DNA from: Acidimicrobiaceae bacterium
Lineage (GTDB): Bacteria; Actinomycetota; Acidimicrobiia; Acidimicrobiales; RAAP-2
DNA length: 32,510 nucleotides
Assembly (NCBI GenBank): GCA_003133545.1
Contig: PKYA01000019.1
Span: forward strand, 1-32,510
Direction: 5' to 3'
Below, piece by piece: positions 24,432-31,099 of the stretch. The position numbers were made by a program, and so were the translations under genes. The notes under the pieces are model-generated. The model saw nothing but the letters and a program-made list of their open reading frames with translations, was not told the origin of the DNA and did no database searches. The number at the start of each line of letters is the position of its first letter. The first letter of the stretch is position 1.

Positions 24432-25742
24432 TCAGCGGCTGGCGGTCACCGGCGTGAACTCGCAGGAAAGGTGCTTCAGGCCGTTGATGAACGTCGAGCG
24501 CAGACGGTCGGGTTCGCCGCGGACGGCGATGTCGGGGAGCCGGGCGAAGAGCTGGCCGAAGAGCACCCCGATCTCCTGGCGGGCCAGATGGGCGCCGAGG
24601 CAGAAGTGCGGTCCGGCGGCCCCGAACCCGAAGTGCGGGTTGGGGCTGCGCCGCAGGTCGAAGGCGTACGGCTTCTCGAAGACGTCCTCGTCCCGGTTGG
24701 CGGAGTTGTAGAAGAGGAGGAGCTTCTCCCCGGCCGCCAGCTCTTGGTCACCGAGCACGGTCGGTGCGGCGACCGTCCGCCGCATCCAGATGATGGGCGA
24801 GCCCCAGCGCACGATCTCGTCGACCCCGGTGGCGCCGATCCCGGCTGGATCGGCCTCCCAGAGGGCCCGCTGGTCGGGGTACTCGGAGAAGGCCAGGAGA
24901 CCCTGGCTGATGGCGTTGCGGGTGGTGTCGTTCCCGGCCACCACCAAGAGGATGAAGAACGACGCCACTTCCGCCGCGGAGAGCGACTCGCCGTCGATGT
25001 TGGTGTTGATGAGGGCCGACGTCACGTCGTCGGTCGGGTTGGCGCGCCGGGCCTCGGCCAGGTCGGAAACGAGGGTGGTGAGCGCTCCCGAGGCCTCCAT
25101 CAGCGCGGTCAGTGGATCGATGTCGGCGGGGAGGTACTCGGGATCGCCGGCGCCGGCGATGGCGTTGCCCGAGACGGTGATGACGTTGGAAGCCCTGAGG
25201 ACGGTGGCGTACTCCGAAGGGCCGATGCCCATCATGTCGCAGATGATCTCGAGCGGCAGCCGGGCCGCCACGTCGACGACGAAGTCACAACCGCCCTGCG
25301 TGGCCACGCGGTCGATGATGTCGTTCGTCACCAGCTCAATGCGGTCCTCGATGTTCTTTATCATGCGGGGGCTGAAGGCAGCTGAGACGATGCGGCGCAG
25401 TTGGGCGTGGCGCGGGTTGTCCGTGTTGACCATGGAGCCGAAGTACTCCAACAACTCGGCGGGCATGTCGGGGATGCTGGTCGCGCCCTTCCCGGACTCA
25501 TAGATCTCTGGGTGCCGGCTCACTTCGGCAATGTGGGCGTGGCGCGTGACGGCGCGGTAGCCCGGACCACCGGGGACGATCAGCGAGAGCTCCGGCAAGA
25601 TGGGCGGCTCCGCGAAGAAAGGCAGCGGCCGTTCCCGGCGCAAGAGCTGGAACGCCCCCTCGCGCTCTTCTATCGGGCGCTCCCAGAACGTGATGTCGGA
25701 CAGATCGATGGCGTCGGCCGCCAACACTTCACGCGGTTCCAT
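24432..25742 (-). CDS. cytochrome P450, CYP124/125/142-like
   Basis: 436 aa soluble bacterial P450. The I-helix oxygen-binding motif AGNDTTRN lies near residue 267, the K-helix ExxR is EIVR in DEIVRW, and the heme loop FGFGAAGPHFCLGAHLARQE has proximal ligand Cys381. The N-terminal IPDMPAELLEYFGSMVNTDNPRH region (split by Gly/Ser) recalls CYP124/CYP125/CYP142. In mycobacteria these hydroxylate the terminal methyl of branched lipids, isoprenoids and sterol side chains. Next to an Atu-like operon it is a good candidate for starting isoprenoid breakdown. It needs an external ferredoxin and reductase, not seen here. ATG 25742 with TAGCAT 6 bases upstream suggests leaderless expression. Subfamily assignment is by eye. 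Confidence 0.92.
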   Translation of the reverse strand: MEPREVLAADAIDLSDITFWERPIEEREGAFQLLRRERPLPFFAEPPILPELSLIVPGGPGYRAVTRHAHIAEVSRHPEIYESGKGATSIPDMPAELLEYFGSMVNTDNPRHAQLRRIVSAAFSPRMIKNIEDRIELVTNDIIDRVATQGGCDFVVDVAARLPLEIICDMMGIGPSEYATVLRASNVITVSGNAIAGAGDPEYLPADIDPLTALMEASGALTTLVSDLAEARRANPTDDVTSALINTNIDGESLSAAEVASFFILLVVAGNDTTRNAISQGLLAFSEYPDQRALWEADPAGIGATGVDEIVRWGSPIIWMRRTVAAPTVLGDQELAAGEKLLLFYNSANRDEDVFEKPYAFDLRRSPNPHFGFGAAGPHFCLGAHLARQEIGVLFGQLFARLPDIAVRGEPDRLRSTFINGLKHLSCEFTPVTASR

Positions 25743-25748
25743 CGCGCC

Positions 25749-25754
25749 ATGCTA
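25749..25754 (-). promoter_or_regulatory. candidate leaderless -10 for the P450
   Basis: Minus-strand TAGCAT (TANNNT) ends 6 bases before ATG 25742. Confidence 0.5.
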
Positions 25755-25794
25755 AGCGGCGTCAATGCCCGGAGCAGGGAGCATGCCACCCCAA

Positions 25795-25804
25795 CCAACG
25801 TTGG
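25795..25804. promoter_or_regulatory. palindrome in the P450/MFS divergent region
   Basis: Perfect 10-bp palindrome CCAACGTTGG. It overlaps a CCCAAC-CAAC-GTTGGG hairpin-capable repeat and sits about 40 bases upstream of the P450 -10. A possible operator for a TetR-like repressor; no regulator gene is in the window. The rest of this 256-base gap (25743-25998) shows only the two -10 elements and the leader ORF. Confidence 0.3.
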
Positions 25805-25920
25805 GTCGGGAGGCACCATCGCCCTCACCTCGCACCGGTGCCCCGGCTCGGGATCCCCTGTTGCCGGCACCGCCCGAAGGCCGGAGAGCGGAATCCCACC
25901 TGGAAAGACGGGCGCGACAT

Positions 25921-25926
25921 TAGAGT
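25921..25926 (+). promoter_or_regulatory. candidate leaderless -10 for the leader ORF and MFS gene
   Basis: TAGAGT (TANNNT) ends 6 bases before ATG 25933, exactly the spacing seen at acyl-CoA dehydrogenase, P450, nuclease and alcohol dehydrogenase genes. Confidence 0.45.
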
Positions 25927-25932
25927 GACGAC

Positions 25933-25995
25933 ATGAGCCTCGACAGGGCAGGAGACGCCTTCGTGGCGTACTGCGGCGCGCGGGGGGGGACGTAG
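25933..25995 (+). CDS. 20-codon leader ORF before the MFS gene
   Basis: Starts at ATG 25933 (MSLDRAGDAFVAY...), contains one Cys and ends at TAG 25993-25995, three bases before the MFS GTG 25999. With the TAGAGT element it is laid out as a leaderless leader peptide coupled to the transporter gene. No run of a single amino acid suggests attenuation. Confidence 0.4.
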   Translation: MSLDRAGDAFVAYCGARGGT

Positions 25996-25998
25996 CCC

Positions 25999-27849
25999 GT
26001 GGAGACGCCCAATCTCGCCACCGGGCAGGGCGCCCTCGCCAAGAGCGCAGGCCATGGCGTTCAACCCGCCGTGCAGGGACCGGTGGGGCGCTTCCTCTTC
26101 GGCCACACCGTCAACGAGTACCCGCACGGGAGGCGCCGGGCCGGCTACCTGGCCGTGGCCATCCTGGCCTCCATCGTCCTCTACTACGCCTACTTCGTGC
26201 AGTTCGGGGTGACGCCCAACATCCTGGCCTCCTACCACATGAGTTTCCGGTTCTTCATCGCCATCGATGTGGCCTCCAACCTCCTCGGAGCCTTCGCGTC
26301 GTTGTTCGCCAGCGGGACGGATCGCTTGGGCCGGTCGAATGTGGTGATCTACGGCCTGCTCGTCGTCGGGCTGCTCACCGCGGTCGGCGTCCCCCTGTCC
26401 AATGGCAAGTGGGCGTACCTCGTGATGATCTGCCTCATCGGCATCGTCGAGGGCGCCATTCTCGTAGCCACCCCGGCGCTGGTGCGCGACTTCAGCCCCC
26501 AGTTGGGGCGCGCGTCGGCCATGGGCTTTTGGACCATCGGTCCCGTCGCCGGCAGCCTCATCTCGTCCATCTTGGCCTTGCACACGCTGAACCACTTCGG
26601 CCAGACCCATTGGAAGAGCCAGTTCGTCATTTCCGGGTGCACCGCCCTGGTCGTCTTCGTCATCTCGCTCTTCTGGCTGAAGGACCTGTCGCCAAAGATC
26701 CGCGACCAGCTCATGGTGTCGGCCCGAGATCAGGCGCTGGTCGAAGCGCGCGCCCGCGGCCTGAGCGATCACAAGCTGTTGGAGGCCGCCCAGCACCCGT
26801 GGCGCCAGATCTTCCAGTGGGATCTCGTCGGATCCTCCTTCGGGATCGGGCTCTTCCTGCTGCTCTACTACGCCGCGGCCAGCCTCTTCACCGTCTACTA
26901 CCCGGTCATCTTCAAGAACGCCAACGGCACCAATTTCACCGTGACGCAGGCCAACGGCCTCAATACCTGGTTCTGGGTGGCGGACCTGGTGGGGCTGATC
27001 GTCGTGGGCGCCCTGTCGGACGCGCTGCGGGTGCGCAAGCCGTTCATGGTGTTCGGATCGATCATCTCCATCGTCGTCCTGAGCATCTTCTTGGGCAACG
27101 CCACGCACCCGCACACCGCGTACTACACGCTGGCTTTTGAGGCGGCGCTGCTCGGAATCGGTATCGCCTTCGTCTTCGCTCCGTGGATCGCCAGCTACAC
27201 CGAGAGCGTGGAGGAGAAGAACCCGGCCCTGGTGGCCACCGGTCTCGCCCTGTGGGGGTGGATCCTGCGCCTGACGATCGGCGTGTCGCTGATCGTCCTG
27301 ACCGTGGTCATCACGAGCGTGAACCCGGTCGTGAACAACCTCCCGGTCGCCAACCACATCATCAAGGGCCAGACCGTCGCCGACTTCGTGGCCGAACATC
27401 CCAAGACGATCGCGTTCGCCGCGTCGCACGCGGCGCTGCTCGCCATCCTCGCCAAGGACCCGGCGGCCGCGGCGGCCGTGGGGGCGGATCCCTCGCCGGC
27501 CAACATCGCCGCCGCCGAGAAGGCCTTCGGCTCGAGCGGCCTCACGGAGCTGGCCAAGTACGAGGTCCAGCTCAAAGACCTCGTCCAGCCGTACACCGCC
27601 CAGCTCACCTACATCCAGGCCCACGAAGGGGCACTGCTGCAGCTCGAGAGCGGATCGGCGCAAGCACCGCATCAGTGGCAGCACTGGTTCTATGTCGACA
27701 TCGCCGGCATGGTCCTTTTCTTCCCCGTGATCTGGCTGTCGAAGGGTCGCTGGAGGCCGTCGGCCGCCCGGCGTGACGCCGAGGAGCACACGGCCGCCGT
27801 GGCCGAGGAATTGGCGCGCCTCATCGGCCAACCCGCAGTGAGCGTCTAG
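25999..27849 (+). CDS. MFS transporter with a large extracytoplasmic loop
   Basis: 616 aa, longer than the usual 400-470. I count about 12 hydrophobic helices: one near residues 50-75, five more to about 235, then 275-305, 320-340, 350-370, 375-400 and 412-438, and a last one near 562-580. GTDRLGRSNVVIYG (loop 2-3) and the GALSDALRVRKP repeat in the second half are MFS motif-A relatives. Between helices 11 and 12 lies an insertion of about 120 residues, Ala-rich and partly helical, predicted on the outer face. The substrate is unknown. The N-terminus is a soluble ~45-residue segment. The GTG start three bases after the leader ORF is the first in-frame start after its stop. No ribosome-binding site is obvious. 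Confidence 0.85.
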   Translation: METPNLATGQGALAKSAGHGVQPAVQGPVGRFLFGHTVNEYPHGRRRAGYLAVAILASIVLYYAYFVQFGVTPNILASYHMSFRFFIAIDVASNLLGAFASLFASGTDRLGRSNVVIYGLLVVGLLTAVGVPLSNGKWAYLVMICLIGIVEGAILVATPALVRDFSPQLGRASAMGFWTIGPVAGSLISSILALHTLNHFGQTHWKSQFVISGCTALVVFVISLFWLKDLSPKIRDQLMVSARDQALVEARARGLSDHKLLEAAQHPWRQIFQWDLVGSSFGIGLFLLLYYAAASLFTVYYPVIFKNANGTNFTVTQANGLNTWFWVADLVGLIVVGALSDALRVRKPFMVFGSIISIVVLSIFLGNATHPHTAYYTLAFEAALLGIGIAFVFAPWIASYTESVEEKNPALVATGLALWGWILRLTIGVSLIVLTVVITSVNPVVNNLPVANHIIKGQTVADFVAEHPKTIAFAASHAALLAILAKDPAAAAAVGADPSPANIAAAEKAFGSSGLTELAKYEVQLKDLVQPYTAQLTYIQAHEGALLQLESGSAQAPHQWQHWFYVDIAGMVLFFPVIWLSKGRWRPSAARRDAEEHTAAVAEELARLIGQPAVSV

Positions 27850-27908
27850 TCGGGCGAGTCCGCGCCGCTCGCATGGGGGCGGAGCAGCCAACATGGCAGG
27901 ATGACGGC

Positions 27909-29072
27909 ATGGAGACGGTTCTTCGCCCCGTCGCGCTGATCGTCGGCATCCTCGTCATCGGATCCACCGCCATGAGCGTGTTCACCGCGCTGGTGGTCCC
28001 ACGGGTCACCTCCTCGCGCGCCATGCGGGCGGTGGCCCGGGTCATCGGGGTGACGGCGCGCCGGATACTGCCACGCCTGCCCAGCTACGAGATGCGCGAC
28101 CGGGTCATGTCCTACGTCGGGCCGGCCACCATGGTCATCCTCTTCGTCTTGTGGTTGGCCATGCTCGTCCTCGGCTTCGGGTTGGTCTCGTGGTGGAGCA
28201 GTGGGGAGAGCTTCGGATCCTCGGTGGCCATCGGCGGGTCGTCCGTCTTCACCTTGGGGATCGCCTCCAGTCGGGACGCCGGCACCAGGGCGCTCGAGAT
28301 CGTCGCGGCAGGTGTCGGCCTTCTCGTGGTGGCACTGGAGATCGCCTTCCTCCCCGCGCTCTACAGCGCGTTCGCCACGCGGGAAACCGAGGTCACCTTG
28401 CTGGCCACCCGTGCGGGCACACCGGCCTGGGGCCCCGAGATCCTGGCCCGCCACCACATGTTGGGCAACATCGACGAGCTGCCCCCGCTCTACTCGGACT
28501 GGGAGCGCTGGGCCGCCGCGGTGTCCGAGAGCCACGCCAACTATCCCGCGCTGATGTGGTTCCGCTCGCCGGTGTCGTCCCGCAGCTGGCTGCTCGCGCT
28601 GGTGGCCATGATGGACTCGGCCGCGCTCTATCACGCGGTGAGCCCGAGCCGTACTCCCCGTCAGGCGCGGCTCTGCCTCTCGATGGGGACCAACGCCCTG
28701 CGGTCCATGGCCGGGGCCCTGCACATACCCTTCGAGAGCGACCCGCTCCCCACGGCAGGCACCCGGCTGACCAAGGACGAGTTCAGCGCCGGGTTCGCCC
28801 GGCTCAGTGCAGTGCAATTTCCCATGGAGCGCGATCTCGACGAGTCGTGGCGCCACTTTCAGGGGTGGCGGGTCAACTACGAGCACATCGTTGATGCCCT
28901 GACGGGCCTGATCATGCCGCCTCCCGCCCCGTGGTTCCTCGCCCGCCCCCGGTTGGGTGCGGCCGATTGGCCGGGGGTGCGCAATCGCACGCCGGAGGAT
29001 CCCGAAGGGGCTCAGCCGTTCGGGTCGAGCAGGACCTTCAACACGCCGTCGCCGCGGGAATCGAACAGCTGA
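27909..29072 (+). CDS. pore-loop-like integral membrane protein (ion-channel-like), function unknown
   Basis: 387 aa from ATG 27909, with GCAGGA 8 bases upstream. Helices: TM1 residues 7-30, TM2 about 72-96, a short re-entrant-looking segment SSVAIGGSSVFTLGIAS (104-120), and TM3 about 129-153. A soluble C-terminal domain of ~230 residues follows. A helix-pore-helix order with a TLG turn recalls the K+ channel filter region, though the filter is TLGIAS, not TxGYG. The soluble part has WERWAAAVSESHANYPALMWFRSP and further helical stretches, seen in actinobacterial membrane proteins without assigned function. Whether it conducts ions is unknown. It follows the MFS gene by 59 bases. Its final 61 bases overlap the antisense alcohol dehydrogenase gene. 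Confidence 0.75.
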   Translation: METVLRPVALIVGILVIGSTAMSVFTALVVPRVTSSRAMRAVARVIGVTARRILPRLPSYEMRDRVMSYVGPATMVILFVLWLAMLVLGFGLVSWWSSGESFGSSVAIGGSSVFTLGIASSRDAGTRALEIVAAGVGLLVVALEIAFLPALYSAFATRETEVTLLATRAGTPAWGPEILARHHMLGNIDELPPLYSDWERWAAAVSESHANYPALMWFRSPVSSRSWLLALVAMMDSAALYHAVSPSRTPRQARLCLSMGTNALRSMAGALHIPFESDPLPTAGTRLTKDEFSAGFARLSAVQFPMERDLDESWRHFQGWRVNYEHIVDALTGLIMPPPAPWFLARPRLGAADWPGVRNRTPEDPEGAQPFGSSRTFNTPSPRESNS

Positions 29073-30055
29073 TAGGCCTCGGGCGCCCGGCTCAGCCCCA
29101 TGTGGTGGGTGAAGGTCTCGGCCAGGGTGAATCGCCCTGACTGCACCAGGGGGACGAGGGCCGGCCACGTGCCCGGGATCCCCGCGACGACGGCCCGCAG
29201 CGTCAGGCTGTTGAGGAAGACCACCCCCATCGGGAACGGGAGGGTCATGGTCAGGTTGACCCCGACGATCGAGACCGTGCCGCCTGGCGCGGCGCAGGAG
29301 ACGGCGTCGAGCACGGAAGCATCCGCCCCCACCGCCTCGATCACCGACTCCGCCCCCTTGCCGGCGGTCGCGGCGCGGACCTGCTCCGCTGCGGGGGCCT
29401 GGCGGGCGTCGATCGGCTCGGCGCCCAGTCGTTCGGCGCGGGCGAGGCGCTCGGGAACCATGTCGATGGCGAGTATGCGTGCCGGCCCGAAGAGCCGCGC
29501 GCACTGCAAGGCCATGATGCCGACCGGGCCGAGGCCGACGATGGCCACGGTCGAGCCGGGGCGGATGTCCGCCCGCGCCGCCCCGAGATACCCGGTCGGG
29601 AGGATGTCGGTGAGCGCCACGGCCTCCTCGTCGGCCATGCCGTCGGGGATGGGAAGGACGAAGGAATCGGCGAAGGGAACGGCAAGCGCCTCGGACTGGC
29701 CGCCCGGGAGATCCAACGTGGTGCCCAAGGCGGCGCCCGCCCCGTTGCCGCACACATTGGGCTGGCCGGCCAGGCAGGGCCGGCACGTCCCACACCCGAT
29801 GAACCCCGAGACGAGGACCCGGTCCCCGGGGCGCACCGTGCGCACGTCGGGCCCGGCCTCGACCACCGTGCCGATGGCTTCGTGGCCGAGCTGGATGCCG
29901 GTCCCGGTCGGCGCGGAGTGGTAGAGGTGCAGGTCCGACCCGCAGATGGCGGTGCGTGCAACGGTGATGATGACACCCGACGGACCGGGAAGGACCGGAT
30001 CGGGCACCTGCTCGACGCGGACGTCTCCCGGGCCCGCGAGGACGGCAGCGCGCAT
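29012..30055 (-). CDS. zinc-dependent alcohol dehydrogenase (MDR superfamily)
   Basis: 347 aa NAD(P)-dependent medium-chain dehydrogenase. Catalytic-zinc ligands are Cys38 (AICGSD) and His58/Glu59 (LGHEAIG). A full structural-zinc lobe is present with Cys88, Cys91, Cys94 and Cys102. The Rossmann loop VAIVGLGPVGIMALQ lies near 167-181. It oxidises a primary or secondary alcohol, or reduces the aldehyde or ketone; the substrate is unknown. An isoprenoid alcohol would fit the nearby P450/Atu genes, but that is speculation. ATG 30055 with TAGCGT 6 bases upstream suggests a leaderless mRNA. The 3' end overlaps the convergent membrane-protein gene. Confidence 0.93.
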   Translation of the reverse strand: MRAAVLAGPGDVRVEQVPDPVLPGPSGVIITVARTAICGSDLHLYHSAPTGTGIQLGHEAIGTVVEAGPDVRTVRPGDRVLVSGFIGCGTCRPCLAGQPNVCGNGAGAALGTTLDLPGGQSEALAVPFADSFVLPIPDGMADEEAVALTDILPTGYLGAARADIRPGSTVAIVGLGPVGIMALQCARLFGPARILAIDMVPERLARAERLGAEPIDARQAPAAEQVRAATAGKGAESVIEAVGADASVLDAVSCAAPGGTVSIVGVNLTMTLPFPMGVVFLNSLTLRAVVAGIPGTWPALVPLVQSGRFTLAETFTHHMGLSRAPEAYQLFDSRGDGVLKVLLDPNG

Positions 30056-30061
30056 GTGGGC

Positions 30062-30067
30062 ACGCTA
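30062..30067 (-). promoter_or_regulatory. candidate leaderless -10 for the alcohol dehydrogenase
   Basis: Minus-strand TAGCGT (TANNNT) ends 6 bases before ATG 30055. Confidence 0.5.
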
Positions 30068-30078
30068 GCCCGGCGCAC

Positions 30079-30084
30079 TACAAT
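30079..30084 (+). promoter_or_regulatory. candidate -10 for clpS
   Basis: TACAAT, close to the bacterial consensus, would start a transcript near 30091, giving a leader of about 28 bases before ATG 30119. Confidence 0.45.
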
Positions 30085-30118
30085 GCAATGGGCCAAAAAT
30101 GTCCGGACACCGCCGCGT

Positions 30119-30430
30119 ATGACACTGATCCTCGACCAGCAGACCACCATGGACCATCAGGTCGTTGACGACGTCGACGTGGACGCGTTCTTCGAGACGG
30201 CGGACCTCTGGGCGATCATCGTCTGGAACGACGACGTCACCACCTTCCAGACGGTGATCCAGGCCTTCGTGGAGATCTTCAACCACTCGGTGGAGCGGGC
30301 TGACCAGCTGGCCTGGACGATCCACCGCACCGGCAAGGCCGTGGCGGCGATCCGGCCCAAGGAGGAGGCCGAGGCAGCCGTGCGCGATCTCCACCGCCGC
30401 AAGATCTCCGCCACCCTGGCCCGGGCCTGA
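30119..30430 (+). CDS. clpS: ATP-dependent Clp protease adaptor ClpS
   Basis: 103 aa from ATG 30119; an in-frame ATG at 30083 would add 12 residues but overlaps the TACAAT promoter element. ClpS binds N-degron substrates and delivers them to the ClpA/ClpC N-domain. The fold core is visible: WAIIVWNDDVTTFQTVIQAF (the NDD loop lining the N-end pocket), VERADQLAWTIHRTGKAVAA and RDLHRRKISATL. A flexible acidic N-terminal extension of ~25 residues precedes it, as in other ClpS proteins. The stop abuts the stop of the convergent GNAT gene with no bases between. Confidence 0.94.
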   Translation: MTLILDQQTTMDHQVVDDVDVDAFFETADLWAIIVWNDDVTTFQTVIQAFVEIFNHSVERADQLAWTIHRTGKAVAAIRPKEEAEAAVRDLHRRKISATLARA

Positions 30431-31099
30431 TCAGGTCGGGGAGCTCCCGGCCCCGGCATCCTCTCCCGGGCCCGCGCCGAGGCGCGCCGTCAGGCGCGCC
30501 TTCACCGCCGGCCATTCGTCCGCCAGGATGGAAAAGCGCGCCGAGCTGCGCACCGTGTCGTCGGAGCCGGGCCGGTCGGCGCGCATGATCCCGTCCAGCC
30601 GGCCGCCGATCCGTTCGATCGCCGCCCGCGAGCGGGCGTTGCGCACGTCTGTCTGCAGCGCCACCCGGTGCACCCGCCACACCTCGAAGGCGTGCTCCAT
30701 CATGAGGAGCTTGGTCTGGGTGTTCACCGGTGTCCGCTGGGCCGAGCCGGCCAGCCAGGTGAACCCGATGTCGACCACGTCGGGCACGCCGTGGCGCTGG
30801 TGGGAGGCGCCCGGCGGCCACTGCCAGAAGGCGATCTCGCAGAATCGGGTGGCACCCACCACCCGGTCGGCGCCGCCGTCGCCCCTGTGCACCGTGGCGA
30901 AGGCCACGTGGGCGCCCGACGCCACCTTCTCGAGGGCATCGATGACGTAGGCCGTCATCTGCCCGCGACCCTCGGGGGTGTAGGTCCACTGGTAGTTGCG
31001 CCGGTCCTCGGCCGCCGCCACCACCAGGGCGTCGATGTGCGACTCGGACAGCGGCTCCAGGCGGGCGTAGCGCCCCTCCAGGACAAAGGGCTCACGCAT
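30431..31099 (-). CDS. GNAT-family N-acetyltransferase
   Basis: 222 aa Acetyltransf_3-type protein. It opens FVLEGRYARLEPLSESHIDAL, has VVDIGFTWLAGSAQRTPVNT in the acetyl-CoA binding region, and EVWRVHRVALQTDVRNARSRAAIERIGGRLDG in the C-terminal half (read as two adjoining blocks). The canonical R-x-x-G-x-G loop is modified to AQRTPVN, as in RimL-like relatives that acetylate proteins or small molecules. A Gly/Glu/Ser-rich tail ends it. ATG 31099 overlaps the upstream MFS gene by 8 bases, so the two are co-translated. The substrate is unknown. Confidence 0.88.
   Translation of the reverse strand: MREPFVLEGRYARLEPLSESHIDALVVAAAEDRRNYQWTYTPEGRGQMTAYVIDALEKVASGAHVAFATVHRGDGGADRVVGATRFCEIAFWQWPPGASHQRHGVPDVVDIGFTWLAGSAQRTPVNTQTKLLMMEHAFEVWRVHRVALQTDVRNARSRAAIERIGGRLDGIMRADRPGSDDTVRSSARFSILADEWPAVKARLTARLGAGPGEDAGAGSSPT

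Noticed and set aside
25825-27894. Long minus-strand open frame opposite the MFS gene
   Set aside because: It is rich in Asp/His/Gly with no hydrophobic or domain pattern; the plus-strand frame has clear transmembrane helices.
30083-30118. Earlier clpS start at ATG 30083
   Set aside because: That ATG overlaps the TACAAT promoter-like hexamer; the added residues are not ClpS-like. It remains a minor alternative.
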